Assembly (NCBI GenBank): GCA_003233475.1
Contig: QILU01000225.1
Span: 1 to 23,661 of the forward strand
DNA length: 23,661 nt
Direction: 5' to 3'
Source of the DNA: Ahrensia sp.
Lineage (GTDB): Bacteria; Pseudomonadota; Alphaproteobacteria; Rhizobiales; Rhizobiaceae
Of this stretch, positions 7,314 through 14,556 are shown one piece after another. The translations under genes were made by a program, and so were the position numbers. The notes below the pieces were generated by a model that was not told the origin of the DNA, ran no database searches, and saw only the letters and a program-made list of their open reading frames with translations. The stretch's first letter is position 1. The number at the start of each line of letters is the position of its first letter.

Positions 7314-8365
7314 TGCCAGCCAATTTGACGGAAGTTGATCTGATTGACGCTGATCTTATTCGTTCCGCCCGTTTTCGAAAAGAACGGGAGGGGGATTGGA
7401 AACGGCTGGGGGTTTTACTGGTGCGGGTGGAAAAACGCGGGCTGGAAGAACTGAGTTTTCAAGAGGCTTCCGAGCTGACCGCGCTCTATCGACAGAGTTT
7501 GAATTCACTATCTCTGGCGCGGGAAATTTCTCTGGACAGCGCCTTGCTGGATTATCTGCAAAGCCTGTGTGCTCGCGCCTATCTGGCAGTTTATGCCCCG
7601 CGCGACAGTATTGCGAACGTGGTGGGGAGATTTTTTTCTGCCAGCGGACCGCAGGCTGTTCGACGCTCATGGCTGGCTATTTTGCTGGTGTTTATATTCA
7701 TGGTATTTGGCGGCCTTGCTGCCTATTGGCTGACCAAAGCTGATTCCTCCTGGTATTATTCATTTGTAGGCGGCGGACTTTCCGGCGGTCGTGGGCCGGA
7801 GGCAAGCGAACAGGCTTTGCGCAACATTCTCTATTCCAGCAGCAGCAACAACCTTGATCAGTTGGCCGCATTTTCCACCCGCCTGTTTACCCACAACACC
7901 CAGGTATCGATATTTGCCTTTACCCTTGGAATAATGGCCGGGCTCCCCACGGCATTTCTCATGTTTTATAACGGCACTATCATCGGTGCATTTTTTGCGA
8001 TTCACGAAGCCAAGGGCCTGGGCTGGGATTTATTTGGCTGGCTGTCTATCCACGGGGTGACGGAACTGACCGCAATTTTATTGGCCGGGGCCGGGGGTCT
8101 TCGCCTGGGGGGTGCCGTATTGTTTCCCGGCTCAAACAGCCGGGCCCAGGCCTTACGGGACGCCGGGCGTGATGCGGTTAAGCTCGCCATTATTGCCGCC
8201 ATTATGCTTATCGTGGCGGGCCTGCTGGAAGGGTTTGGCCGTCAATTGATCACGGATTTTTGGATGCGTGTAAGCCTGGGCTGGGGCATTGGCGCGCTTT
8301 GGCTGGCCTGGTTTGTTCTGGCTGGTCGTCGTCAACATAGCTGGCAACATAAAGGGACACGCTAA
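7313..8365 (+). CDS. SpoIIM-family (stage II sporulation protein M) membrane protein
   Basis: A 350-residue integral membrane protein. A soluble N-terminal portion (about residues 1-120, with EKRGLEELSFQEASELTALY) precedes a membrane core with about five or six helices: SWLAILLVFIFMVFGGLAAY, VSIFAFTLGIMAGLPTAF, a helix around HGVTELTAILLAGAGGLRLG, AIIAAIMLIVAGLLEG and ALWLAWFVLAG. HGVTEL followed by GAGGLRLG is the hallmark of SpoIIM/DUF95 proteins. Despite the name the family is widespread in non-sporulating bacteria; in Bacillus SpoIIM takes part in peptidoglycan remodelling with SpoIID/P, which are absent here. The TGATG overlap on the 5' side and TAATG on the 3' side show tight coupling to DUF58 and RDD genes. 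Confidence 0.9.
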   Translation: MPANLTEVDLIDADLIRSARFRKEREGDWKRLGVLLVRVEKRGLEELSFQEASELTALYRQSLNSLSLAREISLDSALLDYLQSLCARAYLAVYAPRDSIANVVGRFFSASGPQAVRRSWLAILLVFIFMVFGGLAAYWLTKADSSWYYSFVGGGLSGGRGPEASEQALRNILYSSSSNNLDQLAAFSTRLFTHNTQVSIFAFTLGIMAGLPTAFLMFYNGTIIGAFFAIHEAKGLGWDLFGWLSIHGVTELTAILLAGAGGLRLGGAVLFPGSNSRAQALRDAGRDAVKLAIIAAIMLIVAGLLEGFGRQLITDFWMRVSLGWGIGALWLAWFVLAGRRQHSWQHKGTR

Positions 8366-9324
8366 TGTGGCCTTTCAAAAAGAAAACCGAAGATGACCAA
8401 GCGCGGCGCATCTTAAAACGGGCCCGAAAACAAATTCGGCGCAAGGGGAGCTTCCTTCGTCTGACACCCCCGGAAGGTGTGCCCCTTGATTTTACCCTGG
8501 CCACAATAGGCCAGCGAATTGGCGCGCAGCTAACGGATTTTGGCGTCACGTTGTTTTTGGCAATCCTGATTGTGGTTCTTGCTGCTTACACGTTCAATAT
8601 ATTTTCCTCCTGGCTGACAATCATTGCGGCACTGGCGTTTTTTATTATCCGGGTGCCCTATTATATTTTAACGGAGCTGGCCTGGAACGGCCGCACACTG
8701 GCAAAACGCTGGTTTGGCTTGCGGGTAATATCTGTTGATGGGCGCAGCCTAACCCCCCATTCAATTGTCACCCGTAATTTAATGAAAGAGGTCGAATTTT
8801 TCGCTCCCCTTACTTATGTTCTTTTGGGCAGCTATCTGCACTGGTCGATTTTTACGATTGCGCTGGTGTGGATGGTTGTGTTGTTGATTGTGCCCTGGCG
8901 CAGCAAGCGCAATCAGCGTATTGGCGATATTATTGCCAACACCGTAGTGATCATAGACCCGACCCCTCTTCTCATGCGTGATTTAACTCATGCTAAAACG
9001 TCGGCGGACCGCTTTTCATTTACCACCGAACATTTGGACAATTATGGTAATTTTGAATTGCAGGTTTTGGAAAAAGTGCTCCGGGCACCACCGGCAAAAG
9101 GCAAATCGGCGATACGAAAAGAAGATATCTATTTGAGCGATATTGTTCAGCGAATTGTCAAAAAGATTTCTTATCCGGAAACCATTTTTGCCGCCGATCG
9201 AATGGAATTTCTGAACAGTTTTTACGCCGCCCAACGGGCTCATTTGGAAACCCGAAAATTGTTTGGTGATGCCCGCGATGACAAGTTTTTCCGCGACAGT
9301 AAAAATGCTAACAGCGAGTCCTGA
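8365..9324 (+). CDS. RDD-family membrane protein with long cytoplasmic tail
   Basis: A 319-residue protein. The RDD core spans about residues 45-195: Arg in GQRIGAQLTDFG with the first Asp just after it, hydrophobic helices, and QRIGDIIANTVVII carrying the third conserved acidic residue. A basic N-terminus (KRARKQIRRKG) precedes it. After the last helix there is an unusual soluble extension of about 115 residues (LTHAKTSADRF to the C-terminus) that is not part of RDD and is probably cytoplasmic. RDD proteins are proposed transporters or membrane scaffolds; function here is unknown. Start overlaps the previous stop (TAATG). Confidence 0.88.
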   Translation: MWPFKKKTEDDQARRILKRARKQIRRKGSFLRLTPPEGVPLDFTLATIGQRIGAQLTDFGVTLFLAILIVVLAAYTFNIFSSWLTIIAALAFFIIRVPYYILTELAWNGRTLAKRWFGLRVISVDGRSLTPHSIVTRNLMKEVEFFAPLTYVLLGSYLHWSIFTIALVWMVVLLIVPWRSKRNQRIGDIIANTVVIIDPTPLLMRDLTHAKTSADRFSFTTEHLDNYGNFELQVLEKVLRAPPAKGKSAIRKEDIYLSDIVQRIVKKISYPETIFAADRMEFLNSFYAAQRAHLETRKLFGDARDDKFFRDSKNANSES

Positions 9325-9341
9325 CTCAAGAGGAATATCCA

Positions 9342-10208
9342 ATGACATATAACCCCGATAGCGGAACAAAAATGCCCTTTGGTGTGATGCGTGTAATGGG
9401 GGATAGTTTTTCCCTGTTGTTCCGCAATTTCATTTTGTTAATGGGTCTCGCCCTGTTGATGCAAATCATACTGTTCGCGGTGAATTATATACTCACCGGC
9501 AGCGGGAACGGTGGTTTCAGTAATTCGGCGAATCTTTTTGCCTTTCAACAAAATGGTCCTTTATTTATTTTGATCGGTGTTATTTCAATAATCGGGTACA
9601 GCTTTTCAACTGCGATGATTTCACTGGCGGCTTTTGATCTTAAAACCAACACTCCTGTGAGCATCCCGCGTTATATTTCCACTGCGCTGAAAAGCATATT
9701 TCCTCTTACAATTCTCTCAATTTTGATCGTGATAATCTCAGCGGCTCCGGTTCTGCTTGCAACCCTGTTGGGCGCTATTGCTACTCCACTTTTGTTAATT
9801 GTCGCTGTTCCCCTGGCTATTGTGGCCGTACTTTATGTTTTCAGCATTTTTTCCATGGTCACCCCTGCGATTGTAATTGAGGGGGAAGGGTTTCGCGCCC
9901 TTGGCCGCAGCATGGACCTTACCCGCGAATACCGCAGGAGTATAATTGGTCTTTATGCAATAATTTTATTCGGAATGATTATCTTGATGATGATTGTCGG
10001 AGCGATTGTTGGAGTTATGTTGTTTGGCAATTTTCTGAATATTGGTGGCGTTTCAACATTTGTAACCCTTGGATCGCAATTGTTTAATCTGATACTCACC
10101 TCCCTTATCTCGGCGTTCTTTTCCGTAGTGATTGTAATGGCTTTTGCGCGGTTAAAGGAAATTAAGGAAGGGTATGGTTTCGAAAATGTCGGCGATGTAT
10201 TTGATTGA
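9342..10208 (+). CDS. Multi-pass membrane protein (glycerophosphodiester phosphodiesterase membrane-domain-like)
   Basis: A 288-residue protein with about six hydrophobic segments, last gene of the MoxR-cluster operon, 17 bp after the RDD stop with an AGAGGA ribosome site. The segment IVIEGEGFRALGRSMDLTRE, followed by YRRS and a helix, resembles the membrane domain family seen in GdpP/GlpQ2-like fusions and in stand-alone proteins, where ...E.....AL.RS..L.....W/Y...... is conserved. There is no phosphodiesterase catalytic domain, so enzymatic activity should not be assumed. It may assist membrane organisation of the cluster products (inference). Confidence 0.7.
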   Translation: MTYNPDSGTKMPFGVMRVMGDSFSLLFRNFILLMGLALLMQIILFAVNYILTGSGNGGFSNSANLFAFQQNGPLFILIGVISIIGYSFSTAMISLAAFDLKTNTPVSIPRYISTALKSIFPLTILSILIVIISAAPVLLATLLGAIATPLLLIVAVPLAIVAVLYVFSIFSMVTPAIVIEGEGFRALGRSMDLTREYRRSIIGLYAIILFGMIILMMIVGAIVGVMLFGNFLNIGGVSTFVTLGSQLFNLILTSLISAFFSVVIVMAFARLKEIKEGYGFENVGDVFD

Positions 10209-10245
10209 GTGTGTCAATTTTTAACTGAAACACTCAGGCTGCGAA

Positions 10246-10261
10246 AAGCGGCCCGCCGCTT
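10246..10261. other. Hairpin 1 in convergent intergenic region
   Basis: Inverted repeat AAGCGG / CCGCTT with a 4-base loop (CCCG), 38 bp after the last gene of the MoxR operon. GC-rich but no T-run follows, so it is at most a weak terminator or an RNA-stabilising hairpin. Confidence 0.5.
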
Positions 10262-10282
10262 ATACGGCGCGCTCGCGCAGGC

Positions 10283-10299
10283 GGTTCGCAAAGCGAACC
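10283..10299. terminator. Hairpin 2 in convergent intergenic region
   Basis: Perfect 7-bp stem GGTTCGC / GCGAACC with loop AAA. A further outer pairing CTCGC / GCGAG (near 10272 and 10308) could extend it with a bulge. An A-run (GAGAAAAAACT) follows on the plus strand, so on neither strand is a textbook U-tract directly behind the stem. Confidence 0.45.
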
Positions 10300-10320
10300 T
10301 GCCGTGAGCGAGAAAAAACT

Positions 10321-10350
10321 AGAGCGATTCGTCAAAGACGGATACGCTCT
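10321..10350. terminator. Palindrome covering the histidine-kinase stop codon
   Basis: Imperfect palindrome AGAGCG-ATT-CGTC-AAA-GACG-GATA-CGCTCT. The outer arms (6 bp) and inner arms (4 bp) pair exactly. The stop codon of the minus-strand kinase (10349-10351) overlaps its right arm. It resembles the dispersed AGAGCG...CGCTCT palindromes frequent between genes in Hyphomicrobiales. On the minus strand the A-run just upstream of it on plus reads as a T-run (AGTTTTTTCTC) behind the stem, which suits a rho-independent terminator for the kinase. Confidence 0.6.
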
Positions 10351-11812
10351 AAGCAGACTGGGGCAGGACAATTTCAAAGTGTGCCCCGGGGGCGTCGGTT
10401 TCCATCAGGCTGATGGAACCTCCATGGGCACGGATAAGTTCTGCAGCTATGGCAAGGCCAAGCCCGGTGCCGCCGCTGCGGCTTGAAGTGTGAAACGCGG
10501 CAAACAGATTTTTCCGCGCCCCATTGGGAAACCCCGGCCCGGTATCCGATATGATAATATGAACCTTGTTGGCGTGTCGATTGGCCTGCACAGACAAACG
10601 CCGAACCACCGCGGTATCCTTTTGCGTTTCCATGGCCTGCACCGCATTCCTTGAAAGGTTGAGCAGCACCCGAAACAGTTGTTCCGCATCGGCCTCTATC
10701 TCAAAATCCGGTTCGATATCATTGACCCAGACAATGGCTTTGTCTGATTCAGTTTCTTCCAAATTCACGGGACTTAAGGCCAATGTTTCAGCAACATCCT
10801 CACAAAGTCGATGCAGGCGAATCAGCACTTTTTGAGGCAGAGCTTCCCCGGCCTTGCCATAGGCCAAAACTGAGCCGGTATAATCAATCGCCCGGTCGAT
10901 AGTGCGGATCAAACGCGGTGCAAGGCGCTGGACGGTGGGGTCGGAAAGGCCGGTTAAGCGGTCTGAAAACAAAGAGGCGGATGCCAGAATATTACGCAAA
11001 TCATGGTTGATCTTAGAAACGGCCAAACCCAGATCAGCCAGGTGGCGCTGTTGGGTTAGGGTTCCGCGCAACTGCTTTTGCATGGTGGCGAGCTGTTCTT
11101 CTGCCACCCCGATTTCGTCCCGCCGTCCGCTCGGCTCAATTACCAGCGAAGCATCTTCCGGGTCTTCGGCAAAAGCCAACATGGTGCTGCTTATGCGTTG
11201 CATCGGGCGGATAAGAAGCTGGCGCAGGGTTAAAAATACGGCAAGACCGGCAAGAATTGAAATCGCCAGCGAGATCAGCAACACATTGCCCGCGTAAGTC
11301 AACATGGCATCGCGCAGCGGTTTTTCTTTCATTAACAATTCCAGGGTGCCGCTCCGTTGCTGCATCGGGCCATAGAGGCGTATTATTCTGTCGCCACCAA
11401 AAATCAGGGTGTCGAAGGCTTCCGTAATGGAGCGAAGGGCCTGTTCACGCCCGGGCTTTTTCAGTTGAACATGGCGGACGACCTCGCCGGGCATTTCCTT
11501 TGTGGCCAGCACCCGGCTTGCCCCTTCCCGTCGTACCACAATCATTTCTGTTTGAGTTAGTGCAAGAAGCTGATTGCGAATCTCTTCGGGGATATCCTGG
11601 TCGGGAAGTTTTTCCAAAGCCAGGCTGGTAGCCTCCCCGGTAACAAAATGATTGGCTAACCAGGTAAGCCTGAAGTTGGCGACCGAGGGTACAAAAACAA
11701 AAATTTCAGTCAACATAATCACCACCATGGTGAGCACCAACAGCTTGCTCGAGAGGCCGAGCGGTAAGAACCGTCGTTTTGTTTGCTTATCAGGTTTTGG
11801 TGCAGGGTTCAT
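10349..11812 (-). CDS. Membrane sensor histidine kinase (orphan)
   Basis: A 487-residue inner-membrane kinase. Transmembrane helix 1 spans about residues 23-43, a periplasmic sensor region about 44-172, helix 2 about 173-196, and a HAMP linker about 197-250. The phosphoacceptor is His270 in INHDLRN, the N-box NLSRNA lies at 385-390, G1 DTGPG at 423-427 and G2 GGTGLGLA at 447-454, so it should be an active HPK. No response-regulator gene is adjacent, so its partner must be encoded elsewhere. It lies 48 bp downstream of the flavoprotein gene on the same strand and is probably co-transcribed with it. The stimulus is unknown. Confidence 0.93.
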   Translation of the reverse strand: MNPAPKPDKQTKRRFLPLGLSSKLLVLTMVVIMLTEIFVFVPSVANFRLTWLANHFVTGEATSLALEKLPDQDIPEEIRNQLLALTQTEMIVVRREGASRVLATKEMPGEVVRHVQLKKPGREQALRSITEAFDTLIFGGDRIIRLYGPMQQRSGTLELLMKEKPLRDAMLTYAGNVLLISLAISILAGLAVFLTLRQLLIRPMQRISSTMLAFAEDPEDASLVIEPSGRRDEIGVAEEQLATMQKQLRGTLTQQRHLADLGLAVSKINHDLRNILASASLFSDRLTGLSDPTVQRLAPRLIRTIDRAIDYTGSVLAYGKAGEALPQKVLIRLHRLCEDVAETLALSPVNLEETESDKAIVWVNDIEPDFEIEADAEQLFRVLLNLSRNAVQAMETQKDTAVVRRLSVQANRHANKVHIIISDTGPGFPNGARKNLFAAFHTSSRSGGTGLGLAIAAELIRAHGGSISLMETDAPGAHFEIVLPQSA

Positions 11813-11860
11813 CGGGTCTCAAATAAAAGGCTGAAAAATGTACTGGGGCTTTATTCCATT

Positions 11861-13312
11861 CTAACCGAATATTCGCAAAAAACGCACCAATGATCGCACA
11901 AAAGGTTTTTTTGTACTCGGCGTATAAAACGATGTGGCCGCCCGCTTACCAATTTCGCTCATGGTGGGATAGGGGGGAATGTAGGCAGCAATGTCTTTAA
12001 CTTTTAATTCTTGCGAGATGGCCAGTGCCCAGATGTTCATCATTTCTCCGGCCATGGCGCCGGCAATCGAGACCCCTTCTATTTTACCGTTTTTCCGGGT
12101 GATAATTTTGATCAGCCCGGTGGTCTTTTTCTCGGCCTGCGCCCGGTCATTTTCCGCATAAGGCCAGCGCAGGATTCTTATGTTTTTGAATGCTTCCCGG
12201 GCGGTTTTTTCCGTGTGGCCTACATGAGCCAATTCCGGGTCGGTATAGGTGCACCAGGGGATAATATGGGTGTTTTCTTTTGCGTTGAGGCGAAACAGGA
12301 TTGCCCGAATAACCAGCCCGGCGTGATAACCGGCCACATGGGTGAATTGCATCCCTCCGGCCACATCGCCAATTGCATAGACTTTTCTATTGGTGGTTCG
12401 CATGGTTTTGTCCACCTTGATACCGCGTCTGGTGTGCTCAATCCTGGCCTTATCCAGATCCAGCCCTTCAATGGTGACCGCCCGCCCGGTGGCGACAAGA
12501 AGTTGATCCCCGTTGATGGTCTGCGACCCCTCTTCGGTTTCCATGTGCACCCGTACTTTGTTGTCGGCAATTTTTTCAACACTGGTAACTTTTGCCCCTT
12601 CGTGAATTTTCACCCCGTCCCCGCGAATTTTATCCAGCACAATCGCGGTGAGTTCCGGGTCGTCTTTGCCCAGCGCCTTAAAGCCTTCAATAACAGTAAC
12701 TTTGGCACCAAGCCGACGATGGGCCTGGGCCATTTCCATACCAATCGGCCCGCCACCGATGACAATTAAGTGGCCGGGGTTACTGGTGCGATCGAAAATA
12801 TTTTCATTGGTGAGGTAGTCAATTTTATCCAATCCCGGAATAGGCGGCACAAAGGCACTTGAACCTGTTGCCACAACAAACCGGCGCGCCTTAATGGTTA
12901 CATCCCCGGCCATAACAGTTTTTTTATCCACAAATCTGGCGTGATCCTTAATGACGGTGACCCCAAGGGATTCAAACCGCTCCACACTGTCCATGGGCGC
13001 AATGGTATCAATGACACCGCGCACATGCTCATGCACCTGCCTGAAATTAACCTTGGGCTCATCGTTTTTTCCGCCGCCGCTAACGCCAAATTTGGGGGCA
13101 TCGCGAATTGCCTGCGCGTGTTTGCTGGCGGCAATCAGCGCCTTGGAGGGAACGCAGCCATAATTCAGGCAATCTCCCCCCATCTTGCCCTTTTCGATTA
13201 ACACCACTTCCACCCCGAAAGCAGCGGCGGCTGATGCCACAACCAACCCCCCGGAACCCGCCCCGATAACACAAATATCGGGCTGAAGGGTTTTGGTCGA
13301 ATTTTTAGACAT
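11861..13312 (-). CDS. FAD-dependent pyridine nucleotide-disulfide oxidoreductase (mercuric-reductase-like)
   Basis: A 483-residue soluble flavoprotein of the dihydrolipoamide dehydrogenase/MerA group. FAD-binding GAGSGG is at residues 17-22, the redox disulfide in GGDCLNYGCVPSKA (Cys48, Cys53), a NAD(P)H Rossmann motif GGGPIGMEMA near 180, and ATGRAV plus AIGDVAGG later. The start at 13312 is preferred over the longer frame start at 13402: an AGGAA ribosome site precedes it and the FAD motif then falls at the usual distance. The C-terminal HPT motif of lipoamide dehydrogenase is replaced by YPT (PPYPTMSEI), and there is no N-terminal heavy-metal domain or C-terminal Cys pair, so neither lipoamide nor mercuric substrate is supported. 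Substrate unknown. Confidence 0.9.
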   Translation of the reverse strand: MSKNSTKTLQPDICVIGAGSGGLVVASAAAAFGVEVVLIEKGKMGGDCLNYGCVPSKALIAASKHAQAIRDAPKFGVSGGGKNDEPKVNFRQVHEHVRGVIDTIAPMDSVERFESLGVTVIKDHARFVDKKTVMAGDVTIKARRFVVATGSSAFVPPIPGLDKIDYLTNENIFDRTSNPGHLIVIGGGPIGMEMAQAHRRLGAKVTVIEGFKALGKDDPELTAIVLDKIRGDGVKIHEGAKVTSVEKIADNKVRVHMETEEGSQTINGDQLLVATGRAVTIEGLDLDKARIEHTRRGIKVDKTMRTTNRKVYAIGDVAGGMQFTHVAGYHAGLVIRAILFRLNAKENTHIIPWCTYTDPELAHVGHTEKTAREAFKNIRILRWPYAENDRAQAEKKTTGLIKIITRKNGKIEGVSIAGAMAGEMMNIWALAISQELKVKDIAAYIPPYPTMSEIGKRAATSFYTPSTKKPFVRSLVRFLRIFG

Positions 13313-13428
13313 GGGGTAGTTCCTGTTCGGGTTCAGACTCTGGTTGTGAAATCCAATAAGATTGTTCATTCTCAATTTGGCTAAGAGATTGTTTGGCGGC
13401 AAAACTAAACGGCTTCAGGAGCGTGAGT

Positions 13429-13654
13429 ATGAGCAACCCGCACAATAATGCCCGTACTTGTGTTTGCAGTCGAGGGCAAATTGTTTTTCATCGCCAACGG
13501 GGTAAGCCGCATATGGTTTACTGGTTTGAATGGACGCAAGTGAACACGGATACATGCGTTTGAGCATGCAGTTCGCGACGAAGATGAATTATGGCTGGCA
13601 GCGAAAACCACACTTATTAGCTTTAACCTCTACGTAGAACGACAGGAAAACTGA
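13429..13654 (+). pseudogene. Broken small gene translationally coupled to the glycosylase pseudogene
   Basis: Two pieces of protein-like sequence are visible. An ATG at 13429 with a perfect AGGAG site (13417-13421, 7-nt spacing) opens a frame of only 44 codons. From 13448 another frame reads MPVLVFAVEGKLFFIANGVS, continues to an in-frame TGA (13541-13543), then reads IHAFEHAVRDEDELWLAAKT and ends at a TGA (13652-13654) that overlaps the ATG of the glycosylase gene (TGATG). The coupling and composition suggest a once real gene of about 70-75 codons that suffered a frameshift near its start and a nonsense change (K-TGA-T, possibly a former Trp codon). I do not recognise the family. Confidence 0.5.
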
Positions 13655-14400
13655 TGCGAACATTTGAAGAAATTTTTAATATTGCCGGAGAACGCAAAGG
13701 CGGGCGTGATGGTTTGAACGAATTGCTGGCGCCGCCAAAAAGTATTGCGGAACTGGAAAAAATTGGCGATGATCGCTGGCTTGCTTGCATGACAAAATGT
13801 GTTTTTCAGGCAGGCTTCAACTGAAAGGTGGTCGAAAGCATGTGGCCGGGTTTTGAGGCGGCATTTGAAGGGTTTGATATCGGTCGTTGCGCCATGCTCA
13901 ATGACGAGGATTTCGACCGTCTGGTTTCCGATAAGCGCATTGTGCGCTATGGTGCCAAAATCCACGCGGTGCAGGAAAATGCTGTGTTCATTACTGATTT
14001 GGTAAATGAATACGAGGGTGCTGGAGCAGCGTTCTCTCGCTGGCCTTCGAGCGATTATGTCGGATTGCTCGCCATGCTAAAAAAACGCGGCTCACGGCTT
14101 GGCGGCAACACGTGCCAGTATTTTTTGCGCTTCATGGGCGTCGATGGTTTTATTTTATCCCGCGATGTTATTGCCCGACTTGTTGCCGAGGGTGTGATTG
14201 AAAAATCTTCAACCCCGCAAAAATCCCTTGCCGCCATGCAGGATGCCTTTAACCAGTGGCAATAGCAATCCGGGCGCTCGCTCACCGAAATCAGCCGCGC
14301 CCTGGCGATGGGTAAAGGACTTTCGCTTGTTGAGCCTAGTGCAATGTCAACGTCAGAAAGCTTGCCACTTAGAGTCGTTCAGCGTTTCCATAAACGCTGA
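13654..14400 (+). pseudogene. DNA-3-methyladenine glycosylase I (Tag/COG2818-type), two in-frame stops
   Basis: The frame from ATG 13654 (AGGA site at 13644) reads as an alphaproteobacterial 3-methyladenine glycosylase-type protein, a base-excision repair enzyme: MRTFEEIFNIAGERKGG, LNELLAPPKSIAELEKIGDD with RWLACMTKCVFQAGFN, then TGA at 13822-13824 exactly where the family has Trp (GFxWKVVE), then KVVESMWPGFEAAFEGFDI, IVRYGAKI, GSRLGGNT and SRDVIARL. A second stop, TAG at 14263-14265, splits NQWQ from QSGRSLTEISRALAMG. Both stops are one transition away from sense (TGG to TGA, CAG to TAG). Homology ends near 14315; the open frame then runs into the palindrome at 14368 and stops at 14398. Downstream of the first stop a GTG at 13828 could begin a 145-residue fragment, unlikely to be active. 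Confidence 0.85.
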
Positions 14401-14411
14401 ACGACTCTAAG
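14368..14411. repeat. Perfect palindrome, 20-bp arms, 4-base loop
   Basis: CTTAGAGTCGTTCAGCGTTT at 14368-14387 is exactly complementary to 14392-14411, with loop CCAT. No T-run follows. It lies where the glycosylase pseudogene ends and a VOC-tail-like scrap begins. It shares the AGAG...CTCT outline with the palindrome at 10321 and resembles dispersed intergenic palindromes of Hyphomicrobiales. It can terminate or stabilise transcripts, or mark a past rearrangement joint. Confidence 0.85.
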
Positions 14412-14451
14412 GCCCCGCCCGCTCCTTTGTCAGCACTCCAATGGTAGCGAC
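14412..14451 (-). pseudogene. Scrap similar to the 3' end of the VOC gene
   Basis: Read on the minus strand this gives ATIGVLTKERAG, closely matching the C-terminus DAIGELTKERAGGR of the VOC gene at 15850. At DNA level 18 bases (GCCCGCTCCTTTGTCAGC) are identical and the flanks are similar. The stop codon for the scrap is supplied by the neighbouring palindrome. Upstream on the minus strand the frame breaks quickly. It is either a partial duplication of the VOC gene tail or the end of a related lost gene. Confidence 0.55.
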
Positions 14452-14556
14452 ATTCATTCCTCACACCTTGATTGGTCGCTCAATATGGCCGGTGTGAGCG
14501 ATATCGATACAGTACGTTCCAGCCCATCGCTTTTAGCCGCTGATCTTACCCCAGCA

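Noticed and set aside
12011..12769. 252-codon open frame on the plus strand
   Set aside because: It lies fully antisense to the well-supported flavoprotein gene and has no family features; a shadow frame.
11861..13312. Mercuric reductase (merA)
   Set aside because: No heavy-metal-associated domain, no C-terminal Cys pair and no other mer genes nearby.
13405..13611. 68-codon minus-strand frame opposite the small broken gene
   Set aside because: Ser/Thr/Pro-rich shadow composition and no ribosome site; the plus-strand frame is coupled to the glycosylase start and more protein-like.
13630..13965. 111-codon minus-strand frame opposite the glycosylase pseudogene
   Set aside because: Explained as antisense of the recognised glycosylase sequence.
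13654..14315. Recoding of TGA as Trp or selenocysteine in the glycosylase gene
   Set aside because: Many intact genes here end in TGA, a TAG also interrupts the same frame, and no selenocysteine-type stem was apparent. Pseudogene decay is simpler.
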